64,000 nt of DNA from Burkholderia catarinensis (GCF_001883705.2 NZ_MDEQ02000004.1:186001-250000), one strand, 5' to 3'. Positions 1-13,749 are shown, counted from the stretch's first letter. The notes: a model not told the origin generated them from the letters alone. A program made the numbers and translations.

Positions 1-258
1 TTCGCGATGTTCCAGCTGAACCCGGCGCCGTTCTGTCTGCTCGACGAGGTCGACGCGCCGCTCGACGACGCGAACACCGAACGGTTCGCGAATCTCGTGC
101 GCGCGATGTCCGAAAAGACGCAGTTCCTGTTCATCTCGCACAACAAGATCGCGATGGAGATGGCGCAGCAACTGATCGGCGTGACGATGCAGGAGCAGGG
201 CGTGTCGCGGATCGTTGCGGTGGACATGGAAACCGCCGCGGGTTTTGCCCAGAATTGA
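1..258 (+). CDS. smc: Chromosome segregation ATPase SMC, C-terminal end (partial)
   Basis: Only the last 85 codons are present; the gene starts before the window. SMC is the coiled-coil ATPase that compacts and segregates the chromosome. The fragment holds the Walker B segment of the C-terminal ATPase half ([13 protein letters not shown]), with the catalytic Glu in DEVD and the D-loop Asp pair, followed by the SHNK segment of the ATPase core. This order (Walker B, D-loop, SHNK, short tail) is that of SMC/RecN-type ABC ATPases. zipA following directly, as in Burkholderia, favours SMC over RecN. It reads into a short 85-base gap before zipA, so the two may be co-transcribed. Confidence 0.9.
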   Translation, partial: FAMFQLNPAPFCLLDEVDAPLDDANTERFANLVRAMSEKTQFLFISHNKIAMEMAQQLIGVTMQEQGVSRIVAVDMETAAGFAQN

Positions 259-343
259 CGTTTGACGAAACCGGATCGCGTTCGCGCGGCGCATGGGCGC
301 CCGTTCGCGGTCCCGACGAAAAAGAATTGCTGATGGAGCATGC

Positions 344-1618
344 ATGGACGAGTTGACACTCGGTTTGATCGGCGCGGGCGCTGTCGTGGTGGGCGGCGTC
401 GTGGTCTACAACGCATGGCAGGGCGCGAAGGTGCGGCGCAGGATGCCGCGTCCGATGCCGGAGGAAGCGGCCGAGGCGATGAACCGCCCCGAGCGCGACG
501 AAGAGTTGCCGTTCATCGAGCCGGTGCGTCAGCCGGTGCGTCGCGAGCCCGCGGCACCGGCCGCGGCGACTGCCACGCCGGCTGAAGTTTCGCGCGTCGA
601 GCCGACGTTCGGCGGCGCGGCGCCTGCCGATATGCCGGCCGATCTGCAGGCCGAGGCGACCGGCGTCGATATGCCGCCCGAGTCGACGGAGCCGGCTGCC
701 GGTGAAGGCACGGTGACTGCCGCCGTGCACGAAGCGCCCGCCGAGGCGGCCGAGCCGACCGAACCCGTGCTGCCGGCCGCGACGACGATCTCGTCGGCGC
801 CGCCCGCGATCGTCGATCGCCGGATCGACTGCATCGTGCCGATCCGTCTCGCCGGGCCGCTGCCGGGCGACAAGATCCTGCCGGTCGCGCAGCGGCTGCG
901 CCGCGCGGGCAGCAAGCCCGTGCATATCGAAGGCAAGCCGGAAGGCGGCCAATGGGAGCTGCTGCAGAACGGCGTGCGCTACGACGAACTGCGCGCGGCC
1001 GCGCAGCTCGCGAACCGCGGCGGTGCGCTGAACGAGCTCGAGTTCTCCGAATTCGTGACGGGCGTCCAGCAGTTCGCCGACGCGATCGACGGCGCGCCGG
1101 AATTTCCGGACATGATGGAGACGGTGGCGATGGCGCGCGAGCTCGACGCGTTCGCCGCGCAGTGCGACGCACAACTGTCGATCAACGTGATGTCGGACGG
1201 CGCACCGTGGTCGGCGAACTACGTGCAGGCGGTCGCGTCGCAGGACGGGTTGCTGCTGTCGCGCGACGGCACGCGCTTCGTGAAGCTCGACGCGAAGCAG
1301 AACCCCGTGTTCATGCTGCAGTTCGGCGACACGAACTTCCTGCGTGACGACCTCACGTACAAGGGCGGCAACATGATCACGCTGGTGCTCGACGTGCCGG
1401 TCGCCGAAGAGGACATCCTGCCGTTCCGGCTGATGTGCGATTACGCGAAGTCGCTGTCGGAACGGATCGGCGCACGGGTCGTCGACGATTCGCGCCGGCC
1501 GCTGCCGGAGTCGACGCTGCTGGCGATCGAGCAGCAGTTGATGAAGCTGTACGCGAAGCTCGAGGAAGCCGGCATTCCGGCCGGTTCGCCGGTCACGCGC
1601 CGCCTCTTCAGCCAGTAA
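344..1618 (+). CDS. zipA: Cell division protein ZipA
   Basis: ZipA (424 aa) anchors FtsZ protofilaments to the inner membrane at the division septum. The N-terminus has a single hydrophobic segment (about residues 6-25, GLIGAGAVVVGGVVVY) followed by a basic stretch. A long Ala/Pro/Glu-rich linker runs from about residue 45 to 160. The C-terminal FtsZ-binding domain (from about residue 165) contains the family-like blocks LSINVMSDGAPWSANY and LVLDVPVAEE. An earlier in-frame ATG lies at 293, but the start at 344 is preferred because it has a GGAG eight bases upstream and puts the membrane anchor at the extreme N-terminus. It lies between smc and ligA. Confidence 0.92.
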   Translation: MDELTLGLIGAGAVVVGGVVVYNAWQGAKVRRRMPRPMPEEAAEAMNRPERDEELPFIEPVRQPVRREPAAPAAATATPAEVSRVEPTFGGAAPADMPADLQAEATGVDMPPESTEPAAGEGTVTAAVHEAPAEAAEPTEPVLPAATTISSAPPAIVDRRIDCIVPIRLAGPLPGDKILPVAQRLRRAGSKPVHIEGKPEGGQWELLQNGVRYDELRAAAQLANRGGALNELEFSEFVTGVQQFADAIDGAPEFPDMMETVAMARELDAFAAQCDAQLSINVMSDGAPWSANYVQAVASQDGLLLSRDGTRFVKLDAKQNPVFMLQFGDTNFLRDDLTYKGGNMITLVLDVPVAEEDILPFRLMCDYAKSLSERIGARVVDDSRRPLPESTLLAIEQQLMKLYAKLEEAGIPAGSPVTRRLFSQ

Positions 1619-1660
1619 CGCGAAGGAGCGGGCGGCGGGCTTCGGCGCCGCCGTTCATCG

Positions 1661-1692
1661 CTGCAGCGCACACCTTTCCGGGTGCGCTGCAG
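1661..1692. terminator. Stem-loop after zipA
   Basis: A perfect 11-base inverted repeat (CTGCAGCGCAC at 1661-1671, GTGCGCTGCAG at 1682-1692) with a 10-base loop begins about 40 bases after the zipA stop. No run of T follows, so it is a stem-loop that may terminate weakly or protect the zipA 3' end. Confidence 0.45.
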
Positions 1693-1736
1693 CACGCTCA
1701 TCGGGCACGCATTGCACGCCCCGCCGCGGCGTCAAA

Positions 1737-4390
<2,654 letters not shown>

Positions 4391-4413
4391 CTGCCCGGCT
4401 TCTCGCAGAAAGC

Positions 4414-4441
4414 AAAAAAGCCCGCTCGCGCGGGCTTTTTC
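4414..4441. terminator. Bidirectional intrinsic terminator
   Basis: A run of A, the stem GCCCGC-TCGC-GCGGGC and a run of T sit between the convergent def and pseudouridine synthase genes. The A and T tracts on both sides let it stop transcription from either direction. Confidence 0.88.
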
Positions 4442-4470
4442 ATTGCGTGGCGGACGTGACGTGCCCGCGG

Positions 4471-6561
4471 TCAGAACGTCTCGTCGGCCGACAGATAGCG
4501 CCATTGCCCCTGCGGCAGTGCGCCGAGCATCACGCGGCCCATCCGTACGCGCTTGAGGCCGATCACTTCGAGGCCGACCAGTTCGCACATGCGGCGGATC
4601 TGGCGCTTCTTGCCTTCGCGCAGCACGAAGCGCAGCTGTTCGCCGTTCTGCCAGCTCACCATCGCGGGCTTCAGTGCGACGCCGTCGAGCTCGAGGCCGT
4701 GGCGCAGCTTCGCGAGCGATTCCGCGGGGAAGTGCTGGTCGATATCGATGAGCTGTTCGCCGAAGCGCACCCGTACCAGGTACTCCTTGTCGATGTCCGA
4801 TTGCTCGCCGATCAGCTGCTTCGCGATCCGGCCGTTCTGCGTCAGCACGAGCATGCCGGTGGAATCGATATCGAGCCGGCCGGCCGGCGCGAGCGCGTGC
4901 AGGTGCTGCGGCGAGAAGCGCAGCGGCGAATGGTCGCCGCTCCAGCGGTTCGCGCGCGTGACCAGCACGGCCGCGGGCTCATAGCCGTCCTCCGCCTGAC
5001 CCGACACATAGCCGACCGGCTTGTGCAGCAGGATCGTCACCTGCGCGGCCTGCTCGGCGCTCGCGCGCTCGTCGATCTCGATTTTCTGGTCGGCGCGTAC
5101 CTTGGTGCCGAGCGTATCGATGCGTTCGCCGTCGACGAGCACCCAGCCCTTTTCGATCCATTCGTCGGCTTCGCGGCGCGAGCACATACCGAGCTCGGAC
5201 ATCCGTTTCGACAGGCGCATCAGGCCCGTTTCGTCGCCGTAATCGATGTCGGCTGCCTGGCGCTTGACGGGTTGCGCGGCCTTCAGGCCCGCGCCGGACG
5301 AGCGGCGCTCGGTGCTGCCACGCTCGCCGTCGCGTGCGGGGCGAGCCGGACGGTCGCCGAAGCTGCGCTTCGCGCCTTCGCCGGCTGCCTTGTCGCGGTA
5401 GGGTGCGCGGGCGCCGCCTTCTGCACCTGCGCGGCGCGGTCGTGCATCGTCATCGCTACGGCGGGGCGGGCGATCCGACGATGTACGGCGGTCACCGAAG
5501 CTGCGCTTCGCGCCTTCGCCGGCTGCGTTGTCACGATAGGGCGCGCGTGCGCCGCCTTCAGCACCTGAGCGGCGCGGTCGCGCATCGTCATCGCTACGGC
5601 GGGGCGGGCGGTCGGGCGACGTACGGCGGTCGCCGAAGCTGCCCTTCGCGCCTTCGCCGGCTGCCTTGTCGCGGTAGGGTGCGCGTGCGCCGCTTTCGGC
5701 ACCCGCACGGCGCGGTCGCGTATCGTCATCGCTACGGCGGGGCGGGCGATCCGACGACGTACGGCGGTCACCGAAGCTGCCCTTCGCGCCTTCGCCGGCT
5801 GCCTTGTCGCGATAGGGTGCGCGTGCGCCGCCTTCTGCACCGGCACGGCGCGGTCGTGCATCGTCATCGCTACGGCGGGGCGGGCGGTCGGACGACGTAC
5901 GGCGGTCGCCGAAGCTGCGCTTCGCGCCTTCGCCGGCTGCGTTGTCACGATAGGGCGCGCGTGCGCCGCCTTCTGCACCGGCACGGCGCGGTCGCGCATC
6001 GTCATCGCTATGGCGGGGCGGGCGATCCGACGACGTACGGCGGTCGCCGAAGCTGCGCTTCGCACCTTCGCCGGCTGCGTTGTCGCGATAGGGTGCGCGC
6101 GGGCCGCCTTCGGCACCCGCACGGCGCGGTCGCGCATCGTCGTCGCCACGACGGGGCGGTCGCGCGTCGGGCTTGCCGCGGCTGAACGGCTTGTCGCCGC
6201 TGCGGCGATCGCCCGCCGGCCCGGCATCGGCGCCGCGATACGGGCGGGACTCGCCGCGCTCGCCACGTGCCGCAGGTTTGCCGTCGGTGCCGCGATAGCT
6301 GCGTTCGGCACCGCCGTCACGCGGCGCACGCTTGGCCGTTGCACGATCCGCGCCCGGGCGCTCGGCGCCCGCGGCACCGCGCGGCTTGAACGTGCGTTCG
6401 CCGGCGGCTGCCGGGGACGCCTTCTTCGGGCGGGCCGGCTTTTCTCCTGCGGGCGGCCCGACGGGGCGCACCGCCTTGCGGGCGACGTGGCTGCCGGAGC
6501 GGACAGGTGCGCGGGTCGGCGACGCCGGCTGCGGATTCTTGACGGTCAATTTGGTGCGCAT
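4471..6561 (-). CDS. 23S rRNA pseudouridine synthase, RluB/RluF type, with repetitive N-terminus
   Basis: This 696 aa protein isomerises a uridine of 23S rRNA to pseudouridine. The C-terminal third is the enzyme: an S4 RNA-binding domain (MRLSKRMSELGMCSRREADE) followed by the catalytic domain, whose Asp lies in GRLDIDSTG. The late motif GKKRQIRRM is typical of the RsuA/RluB/E/F family; the layout looks closest to RluF, but I cannot assign the target base. The first roughly 430 residues are a basic, Arg/Asp/Gly/Pro-rich low-complexity tail. Inside it a 46-residue unit is repeated five full times plus a partial copy. The start is the ATG at 6561. The gene follows glnD after 16 bases and is probably co-transcribed with it. 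Confidence 0.9.
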   Translation of the reverse strand: MRTKLTVKNPQPASPTRAPVRSGSHVARKAVRPVGPPAGEKPARPKKASPAAAGERTFKPRGAAGAERPGADRATAKRAPRDGGAERSYRGTDGKPAARGERGESRPYRGADAGPAGDRRSGDKPFSRGKPDARPPRRGDDDARPRRAGAEGGPRAPYRDNAAGEGAKRSFGDRRTSSDRPPRHSDDDARPRRAGAEGGARAPYRDNAAGEGAKRSFGDRRTSSDRPPRRSDDDARPRRAGAEGGARAPYRDKAAGEGAKGSFGDRRTSSDRPPRRSDDDTRPRRAGAESGARAPYRDKAAGEGAKGSFGDRRTSPDRPPRRSDDDARPRRSGAEGGARAPYRDNAAGEGAKRSFGDRRTSSDRPPRRSDDDARPRRAGAEGGARAPYRDKAAGEGAKRSFGDRPARPARDGERGSTERRSSGAGLKAAQPVKRQAADIDYGDETGLMRLSKRMSELGMCSRREADEWIEKGWVLVDGERIDTLGTKVRADQKIEIDERASAEQAAQVTILLHKPVGYVSGQAEDGYEPAAVLVTRANRWSGDHSPLRFSPQHLHALAPAGRLDIDSTGMLVLTQNGRIAKQLIGEQSDIDKEYLVRVRFGEQLIDIDQHFPAESLAKLRHGLELDGVALKPAMVSWQNGEQLRFVLREGKKRQIRRMCELVGLEVIGLKRVRMGRVMLGALPQGQWRYLSADETF
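5340..6135. repeat. 138 bp in-frame tandem repeat within the pseudouridine synthase gene
   Basis: The same block recurs every 138 bases; for example, a conserved CCGGCTG recurs at about 5381, 5519, 5657, 5795, 5933 and 6071. It encodes a 46-residue unit with the core APYRD-AAGEGAK-SFGDRR. Copies differ at only a few codons (K/N, R/G, A/T/S), indicating recent expansion by recombination or slippage. Because 138 is a multiple of three, changes in copy number keep the reading frame. Confidence 0.93.
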
Positions 6562-6577
6562 AAACGCTGGAATTCAT

Positions 6578-9154
6578 TCAGACTGCGATCGCACGCAGCA
6601 ACTCGGTTTCGAGCTGGATCTGCAGGCGGTTGTCGGACAAGCCGGCGCCCGCGAGCAGGAAGATATCCTCGACGCGTTCGCCGAGTGTATTGATCCGCGC
6701 CGCATGGACGCCGATCCGATGCTCGGCGAGCACGCGCGCGATCGAATAGAGAAGGCCCGGCCGGTCGTTGGCGGACACGGACAGGATGTAGTACTGGCCT
6801 CGCTCGTCGGCCCGCAGGTCGACGCGCGGCGTGATCGGAAACGTTCGGGACAGCCTGGACAGGCGGCCCTTGGACGGCTCCGGCAGCGGCGCGGTTTCGG
6901 CGAGCCGCATCGCGAGCTGCTGTTCGACGAGATTCGCGATGTCGCGGTACTGCACGTCGCGTTCGGTCTGCGTGACGATGAAGTTGTCGAGCGCATAGCC
7001 ATGCCGCGTCGTGCTGACGCGCGCGTCGAGCACCGACAGCCCGTTGCGGTCGAAATACGCGCAGATGCCCGCGAACAGGTCGGGGCGGTCCTTCACGTAC
7101 ACGAGCACCTGCAGCGCGTCGCCGATCGGCGACGGCCGCGCGCGGACGATCGCGGTTTCGGCGTTCACGTGCCGGTGCAGCACACGCGTCTGCCATGCGA
7201 TGTCGGCTGCATCGTGACGCAGGAAGAAGCCGATGTCGAGTTGATCCCACAGCGCGCGGTGCGCATCGTCGGGCACGGTCTCGAGGCGCAGCAGCGCGAG
7301 CGCCTGCTCCTGCCGCGACTTCAGCTCCGAATGCGCGTCGGGGTTGGCGCCGCCGAGCACCGCGAGCGTGACGCGGTACAGATCCTCGAGCAGCTTGCCC
7401 TTCCACGTGTTCCACACTTTCGGGCTCGTGCCGCGGATATCGGCGACGGTCAGCAGGTAGAGCGCGGTGAGGCGCCGTTCGTTGCCGACGAGCTCGGCGA
7501 AGCGCTTGATGACTTCGGGGTCGCTCGTGTCCTGCTTCTGCGCGACCTGGCTCATCGTCAGGTGATGCTGGACGAGCCACACGATCAGCGCTGCGTCGTC
7601 GCCGGCGATCGCGTGTTCGCGGCAGAAGCGCCGCGCGTCGGCCATCCCGAGCGTCGAGTGGTCGCCGCCGCGGCCCTTCGCGATATCGTGGAACAGTGCC
7701 GCGACATACAGTACCCACGGGCGCTCGAAGTTGCCGATCAACTGGCTGCAGAACGGGTATTCGTGCGCATGCTCGGCCACCGCGAAGCGGCGGATGTTGC
7801 GCAACACCATCAGGATGTGCTGGTCGACCGTGTACACGTGGTACAGGTCGTGCTGCATCTGGCCCACGATGCGGCGGAAATTCAGCAGGTAGCGGCCGAG
7901 CACGCTCGTCTGGTTCATCAGCCGGAACGCGTGCGTGATTCCTTCGGGCTGCTGCAGGATCATCATGAACGTGCGGCGGTTCTGCGGATCGCGGCGCCAC
8001 ACGTTGTTCATGATTTCGCGCGAGTTGTACAGCGCGCGCAGCGTGCGTGCGGACAGGCCCTTCACGCCGCGGGTCGTCTCGTACAGCAGGAACGCTTCGA
8101 GGATCGCATCGGGATGCCGTTCGAACACGCCGTCGTCGACGATCTCGAGCATCCCCTGCTTCTCGACGAAGCGGTCGGGCGACAGCACGCGCGTGATGCC
8201 GCTCGTCGCGGGGAAGAGCTGCGCCTCGATGTTCTGGATCAGGATCGTCGCGAGCTGCGTGACGGCTTTCGCGGCCCAGTAATAGCGGCGCATCAGCTGT
8301 TCGCTCGCGCGCTTGGCCTGCGTCGGCTGGTAGCCGAAGCTTTCGGCGGCCTGAGTCTGCAGGTCGAAGACGAGCATGTCCTGGCGGCGGCCGGCGATCA
8401 CGTGCAGCCGCGCGCGCAGCGTCTTCAGGAAGCCTTCGTTGCGGCGCAGCTCGCGCGCTTCGCGCTCGGTGATGAGACCGCGCGTGTCGAGTTCGCGCCA
8501 GCTGCTGCCGAAGCCGGCCGCGCGCGCAATCCACAGGATCGTCTGCAGGTCGCGCAGCCCGCCGGGGCTTTCCTTCACGTTCGGTTCGAGGCTGTACGGC
8601 GTGTCCTGGAACTTCGCGTGGCGCTGGCGCATCTCGAGCACCTTCGCGGTGAAGAACGCGCGGGCGTCGAGTGCCTCGTGGTAGCGCACCGTGAAACGCT
8701 CGAACAGCGCGGTGCTGCCGACGATGCGGCGTGCTTCCAGCAGCGACGTTTGCACCGTGACGTCCTGCGACGCCTCCTCGATGCACTGCGCGACCGTGCG
8801 CACGCTGCTGCCGATCTCGACGCCGAGATCCCACGCCATCCCGATGAAGCGCTCGATGCGCGGGTCGAGCGCCGGGTCGTGCGCATCGGGCAGCAAGACG
8901 AGGATGTCGACGTCGGAATGGGGCGCGAGTTCGCCGCGCCCGTAGCCGCCGACGGCGACGAGCGCCAGCGTCGCGGGCAGCCCGCAGTCGTCCCACACGC
9001 GCTTGAGTGCGTCGTCGGTGAGTTTCGACAGCGCGTGCATCAGCGCCGCGACGTTCGTCGCGCGGCGAAAGCGCTCGAGCATCTCCGTCTTGGCGGCCTT
9101 GAATTCGGCGCGCCGCGACAGCGCTTCGGGCGAGGGGGCTGCGTGAGCGTTCAT
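6578..9154 (-). CDS. glnD: Bifunctional uridylyltransferase/uridylyl-removing enzyme GlnD
   Basis: GlnD (858 aa) senses glutamine and adds or removes UMP on the PII proteins, setting glutamine synthetase activity and nitrogen gene expression. The N-terminal nucleotidyltransferase domain shows [17 protein letters not shown] with the two catalytic aspartates. The HD hydrolase domain contains the pair [12 protein letters not shown]. Two ACT domains close the C-terminus (around [12 protein letters not shown] and [12 protein letters not shown]). The length is normal for the family. The gene lies 45 bases after map, on the same strand. Confidence 0.97.
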   Translation of the reverse strand: MNAHAAPSPEALSRRAEFKAAKTEMLERFRRATNVAALMHALSKLTDDALKRVWDDCGLPATLALVAVGGYGRGELAPHSDVDILVLLPDAHDPALDPRIERFIGMAWDLGVEIGSSVRTVAQCIEEASQDVTVQTSLLEARRIVGSTALFERFTVRYHEALDARAFFTAKVLEMRQRHAKFQDTPYSLEPNVKESPGGLRDLQTILWIARAAGFGSSWRELDTRGLITEREARELRRNEGFLKTLRARLHVIAGRRQDMLVFDLQTQAAESFGYQPTQAKRASEQLMRRYYWAAKAVTQLATILIQNIEAQLFPATSGITRVLSPDRFVEKQGMLEIVDDGVFERHPDAILEAFLLYETTRGVKGLSARTLRALYNSREIMNNVWRRDPQNRRTFMMILQQPEGITHAFRLMNQTSVLGRYLLNFRRIVGQMQHDLYHVYTVDQHILMVLRNIRRFAVAEHAHEYPFCSQLIGNFERPWVLYVAALFHDIAKGRGGDHSTLGMADARRFCREHAIAGDDAALIVWLVQHHLTMSQVAQKQDTSDPEVIKRFAELVGNERRLTALYLLTVADIRGTSPKVWNTWKGKLLEDLYRVTLAVLGGANPDAHSELKSRQEQALALLRLETVPDDAHRALWDQLDIGFFLRHDAADIAWQTRVLHRHVNAETAIVRARPSPIGDALQVLVYVKDRPDLFAGICAYFDRNGLSVLDARVSTTRHGYALDNFIVTQTERDVQYRDIANLVEQQLAMRLAETAPLPEPSKGRLSRLSRTFPITPRVDLRADERGQYYILSVSANDRPGLLYSIARVLAEHRIGVHAARINTLGERVEDIFLLAGAGLSDNRLQIQLETELLRAIAV

Positions 9155-9199
9155 GGGCGGCCGGTCAGGTGCGGGCGGGGCGGGCTGGCGCGACGGCGC

Positions 9200-10015
9200 T
9201 CAGACCGCGGCGGCCGGTTGCGCGAACACGGGGCGCGCCGGCGTGCCGGCCGACACGGTCAGCACCTCGTAGCCGGTTTCGGTGACGAGCACCGTATGCT
9301 CCCACTGCGCGGACAGGCTGCGGTCGCGCGTCTTGACCGTCCACTGGTCGGGCATCGTGCGGATGTCGCGCTTGCCGGCGTTGATCATCGGCTCGATCGT
9401 GAAGATCATCCCGGCCTTCAGTTCGATGCCCGTGCCCGGACGGCCGTAGTGGACGACCTGCGGATCCTCGTGGAACACCGTGCCGATGCCGTGGCCGCAG
9501 TACTCGCGCACGACGCTGTAGCCCTGCGCTTCCGCGTGCTTCTGGATCGCGTAGCCGATGTCGCCGAGGTGCGCGCCGGGCTTGACCTGGTCGATGCCGA
9601 GCCACATGCACTCATAGGTGGTCTGCACGAGGCGCTTCGCGAGGATCGAACCCTCGCCGACGATGAACATCCGGCTCGTGTCGCCGAAGTAGCCGTTCTT
9701 GATCACGGTGATGTCGATGTTCAGCGCGTCGCCGTTCTTGATCACCTTCTCGCCGGGAATGCCGTGACAGATCACGTCGTTGACCGAGATGCAGGTGGCC
9801 TTCGGGTACGGCGGGTAGCCGGGCGGCTGGTAGTTCAGCGGCGCCGGGACCGTGCCCTGTTCGTTGAGCATGAACTCGTGGCAGAGGCGATCGAGTTCGG
9901 CGGTCGTGACGCCCGCGACGACGTGCGGCGTGATGAAGTCGAGCACTTCGCTCGCGAGACGGCAGGCGACGCGCATCTCGGCGATATCGTGTTCGTTTTT
10001 GAGCGTAATAGCCAT
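9200..10015 (-). CDS. map: Methionine aminopeptidase, type I
   Basis: Map (271 aa) removes the initiator methionine from new proteins after deformylation. The metal-binding and catalytic residues are all in place: His in CHGIPG, the two Asp in the segment NIDITVIKNG...GDTS, His in GHGIG and HEDP, and Glu in FTIEPMIN and SAQWEHT. Length and the lack of an N-terminal extension fit type Ia. The gene is divergent from rpsB, which is the usual arrangement in proteobacteria, and heads the map-glnD-pseudouridine synthase run. Confidence 0.97.
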   Translation of the reverse strand: MAITLKNEHDIAEMRVACRLASEVLDFITPHVVAGVTTAELDRLCHEFMLNEQGTVPAPLNYQPPGYPPYPKATCISVNDVICHGIPGEKVIKNGDALNIDITVIKNGYFGDTSRMFIVGEGSILAKRLVQTTYECMWLGIDQVKPGAHLGDIGYAIQKHAEAQGYSVVREYCGHGIGTVFHEDPQVVHYGRPGTGIELKAGMIFTIEPMINAGKRDIRTMPDQWTVKTRDRSLSAQWEHTVLVTETGYEVLTVSAGTPARPVFAQPAAAV

Positions 10016-10155
10016 CGAGGTGTGCCTGGAATACGGTGAATTGACGGATTATCGCACCTTATGGCGGGTATCGCAGCCCCTGCCGCCCGCGCGGATGCGG
10101 GTTTTCGCGGATTGTCCGGCCGGCTGCCGCACGGCTGGCGAAAGTGGCGGGCGAC

Positions 10156-10185
10156 TTGAGAGCGGACAAATCGGCGTGCTATACT
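10156..10185 (+). promoter_or_regulatory. Sigma-70-type promoter of rpsB-tsf
   Basis: TTGAGA (10156-10161) and TATACT (10180-10185) are separated by 18 bases. This places transcription start near 10192, giving a leader of about 200 bases before rpsB. Confidence 0.7.
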
Positions 10186-10393
10186 CTTTGGCTAAGTCGA
10201 TATCCAAATGCCGATGCGCTCCGTCTTGGGGCGGCATCGCGGTGGAAGGCTTACGGCACGGGCATTTCGCACGTGTCGAATCGCAAGCCGGCGCAACCAG
10301 GGTGCCGGCCGCGCAGAATTCGACGCCCTTCGGGGCAGGTTCGCGCGGCGGTACGGCAGCCGGCTTAAGACCCAACCCTCGTGGAGAATTTAC
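10186..10393 (+). promoter_or_regulatory. Long rpsB leader, probable S2 autoregulatory region
   Basis: The map-rpsB gap (10016-10393, 378 bases) holds no gene. About 200 bases between the predicted promoter and rpsB form an untranslated leader that is rich in short GC inverted repeats. In E. coli the rpsB-tsf leader mediates feedback by ribosomal protein S2; a leader of similar length here suggests the same, but I did not fold it. Confidence 0.4.
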
Positions 10394-11134
10394 ATGGCAG
10401 TTACGATGCGCCAAATGCTGGAAGCGGGTGTCCACTTCGGTCACCAGACGCGCTTCTGGAACCCGAAGATGGCTCCGTTCATTTTCGGTCACCGCAACAA
10501 GATTCACATCATCAACCTCGAAAAGACGCTGCCGATGTTCACGGACGCACAGAAGTACGTGCGTCAGCTGGCAGCGAACCGCGGCACGATCCTGTTCGTC
10601 GGCACGAAGCGTCAGTCGCGTGACACGATCGCCCAGGAAGCGCAGCGCGCAGGCATGCCGTTCGTCAACGCACGCTGGCTCGGCGGCATGATGACCAACT
10701 TCAAGACGCTGAAGGTATCGATCAAGCGCTTGAAGGACATGGAAGCGGCCGTCGAATCGGGCGAAACCGAGAAGATGAGCAAGAAGGAAGCGCTGCTGTT
10801 CGAGCGCGAAATCGCCAAGCTGCAGAAGTCGATCGGCGGCGTGAAGGACATGGGCGGCATTCCGGACGCAATCTTCGTCGTCGACGTCGGCTACCACAAG
10901 ATCGCCGTTACCGAAGCGAACAAGCTGGGCGTGCCGGTCATCGCCGTGGTCGATACGAACCACTCGCCGGAAGGTGTGGATTACGTGATCCCGGGCAACG
11001 ACGACTCGAGCAAGGCAGTCGCGCTGTACGCTGAAGGCGTGGCCGACGCGATCCTCGAAGGCCGTGCGAACGCGGTCAACGAAGTGGTCCAGGCCGCACG
11101 CGGCGACGACGAGTACGTCGAGGAAAACGCGTAA
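10394..11134 (+). CDS. rpsB: Small ribosomal subunit protein S2
   Basis: S2 (246 aa) is assembled late into the 30S subunit and is needed for S1 binding. The N-terminus [20 protein letters not shown] and the segment [10 protein letters not shown] are characteristic of the family. An upstream in-frame ATG at 10208 exists, but the ATG at 10394 has GGAG at the right distance and gives the known N-terminus. tsf follows, as in nearly all bacteria. Confidence 0.98.
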   Translation: MAVTMRQMLEAGVHFGHQTRFWNPKMAPFIFGHRNKIHIINLEKTLPMFTDAQKYVRQLAANRGTILFVGTKRQSRDTIAQEAQRAGMPFVNARWLGGMMTNFKTLKVSIKRLKDMEAAVESGETEKMSKKEALLFEREIAKLQKSIGGVKDMGGIPDAIFVVDVGYHKIAVTEANKLGVPVIAVVDTNHSPEGVDYVIPGNDDSSKAVALYAEGVADAILEGRANAVNEVVQAARGDDEYVEENA

Positions 11135-11152
11135 CTGGCCCCGAGCCGGCGC

Positions 11153-11186
11153 AAAAAGGGGGCTCTCAACAGGCCCCCTTTTTTTA
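11153..11186 (+). terminator. Terminator/attenuator between rpsB and tsf
   Basis: GGGGGC and GCCCCC form a stem with a nine-base loop, flanked by five A and followed by seven T. It probably reduces, rather than abolishes, read-through into tsf; a partial terminator here is known in E. coli. Confidence 0.8.
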
Positions 11187-11296
11187 AGCTTGTGCGCCGG
11201 ACCTGATCGCGCCCAATCGGCGCAGGTCCGGAAACGAATCTCGGCCGTTCGCGTCAAAGCGGGCGGCGTTGTGAATACAGACTCAAGGAGCGAATG

Positions 11297-12178
11297 ATGG
11301 CGGCAATTACCGCAAGCATGGTGGCAGAACTGCGCGCAAAGACCGACGCACCGATGATGGAGTGCAAGAAGGCGCTGACGGAAGCCGACGGCGATCTGGC
11401 CAAGGCTGAAGAGTTGCTGCGCGTCAAGCTCGGCAACAAGGCGAGCAAGGCGGCATCGCGCGTGACGGCCGAAGGCGTCGTCGCATCGTTCGTCGGCGGC
11501 AACGCAGGCGCGCTGGTCGAACTGAACTGCGAAACCGACTTCGTCGCGAAGAACGACGACTTCCTCGCGTTCTCGAAGACGGTTGCAGAACTCGTCGCGA
11601 CGCAGAACCCGGCCGACGTGGCCGCGCTGTCGGCGCTGCCGCTCGACGGCTCGACGGTCGACGCAGTGCGTCTGGCGCTGGTCGGCAAGATCGGCGAGAA
11701 CGTGTCGATCCGCCGTTTCGTCCGCTTCGAAACCGCGAACAAGATCGCTACGTACCTGCACGGCGCGCGTATCGGCGTGATCGTCGAGTACACGGGCGCG
11801 GAAGAGCAGGTCGGCAAGGATGTCGCGATGCACATCGCGGCAATGAAGCCGGTCGCGCTGTCGTCGGCCGACGTGCCGGCCGAGCTGATCGAGACGGAAC
11901 GCCGCGTGGCCGAGCAGAAGGCTGCGGAATCGGGCAAGCCGGCCGAGATCGTCGCGAAGATGGTCGACGGCAGCGTCCAGAAGTTCCTGAAGGAAGTGTC
12001 GCTGCTGAACCAGACGTTCGTGAAGAACGACAAGCAGACGATCGAGCAGATGCTGAAGGCAGCGGATGCCGCAGTGCAGAAGTTCGCGCTGTTCGTCGTC
12101 GGCGAAGGCATCGAAAAGCGCCAGGACGATTTCGCCGCCGAAGTGGCCGCGCAAGTCGCAGCAGCAAAGCAGCAGTAA
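11297..12178 (+). CDS. tsf: Elongation factor Ts
   Basis: EF-Ts (293 aa) is the nucleotide exchange factor that recharges EF-Tu with GTP. The N-terminal UBA-like helix bundle with the signature [12 protein letters not shown] is plain, as is the [12 protein letters not shown] segment of the core. Two adjacent ATG codons occur (11294 and 11297). The second is preferred because AAGGAG ends six bases before it, and it gives the usual MAAITASMV start. The gene lies between rpsB and pyrH. Confidence 0.97.
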   Translation: MAAITASMVAELRAKTDAPMMECKKALTEADGDLAKAEELLRVKLGNKASKAASRVTAEGVVASFVGGNAGALVELNCETDFVAKNDDFLAFSKTVAELVATQNPADVAALSALPLDGSTVDAVRLALVGKIGENVSIRRFVRFETANKIATYLHGARIGVIVEYTGAEEQVGKDVAMHIAAMKPVALSSADVPAELIETERRVAEQKAAESGKPAEIVAKMVDGSVQKFLKEVSLLNQTFVKNDKQTIEQMLKAADAAVQKFALFVVGEGIEKRQDDFAAEVAAQVAAAKQQ

Positions 12179-13048
<870 letters not shown>

Positions 13049-13139
13049 ACTCCCGCGGGTGCGGGTCATCGGCCGCGGCGCGCAAGATGCGCCGGGCGGG
13101 GCCCGCGTTCTTTGAAGGTTTGAAGGTTCGGAGGTTGAA

Positions 13140-13700
13140 ATGAGTGTCGCTGATACCAAGAAGGGCGTCGAGCAAAAGATGCAGCGCTCGATCGAAGCGT
13201 TCAAGAACGATCTGGCAAAGATCCGTACGGGCCGTGCACACGCCGGTCTGCTCGATCACGTGCAGGTCGACTACTACGGGTCGATGGTGCCGATCTCGCA
13301 GGTCGCGAACCTGACGCTCGTCGACGCGCGCACGATCGGTGTGCAGCCGTGGGAAAAGAACATGGTCGCGAAGGTCGAGAAGGCCATTCGCGAAGCCGAT
13401 CTCGGCCTGAACCCGGCAACGTCCGGCGACCAGATCCGCGTGCCGATGCCCGCGCTGACGGAAGAGCGCCGCCGCGAGCTGACCAAGGTCGTCAAGAGCG
13501 AAGGCGAAACGGCCAAGGTCGCGATCCGCAACCTGCGCCGCGACGCGAACGAAGCGCTCAAGAAGCTCGTGAAGGACAAGGAAATCTCGGAAGACGACGA
13601 GCGCCGTGCGAGCGATGACGTGCAGAAGCTGACCGACAAGCACGTCACCGAAATCGACAAGCTCGTGCAGAGCAAGGAAGCCGAGATCATGACGGTTTGA
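13140..13700 (+). CDS. frr: Ribosome recycling factor
   Basis: RRF (186 aa) works with EF-G to split the post-termination ribosome. The sequence shows the expected three-helix bundle with [13 protein letters not shown] near the start and [19 protein letters not shown] in the middle. The ATG at 13140 has a strong GGAGG. It lies directly downstream of pyrH, the normal location. Confidence 0.98.
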   Translation: MSVADTKKGVEQKMQRSIEAFKNDLAKIRTGRAHAGLLDHVQVDYYGSMVPISQVANLTLVDARTIGVQPWEKNMVAKVEKAIREADLGLNPATSGDQIRVPMPALTEERRRELTKVVKSEGETAKVAIRNLRRDANEALKKLVKDKEISEDDERRASDDVQKLTDKHVTEIDKLVQSKEAEIMTV

Positions 13701-13749
13701 CGACCGTCCTCGCGCGCCGCCTTCTTCCCGCATTACTGTCTCAACGGCC

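Noticed and set aside
5340-6135. Possible CRISPR-like array
   Set aside because: The units are 138 bases with no variable spacers and encode an in-frame amino-acid repeat inside a gene.
6332-10039. A 1235-codon open frame on the plus strand
   Set aside because: It runs opposite to the well-supported pseudouridine synthase, glnD and map genes; long antisense frames are common in GC-rich DNA, and the translation has no recognisable domain.
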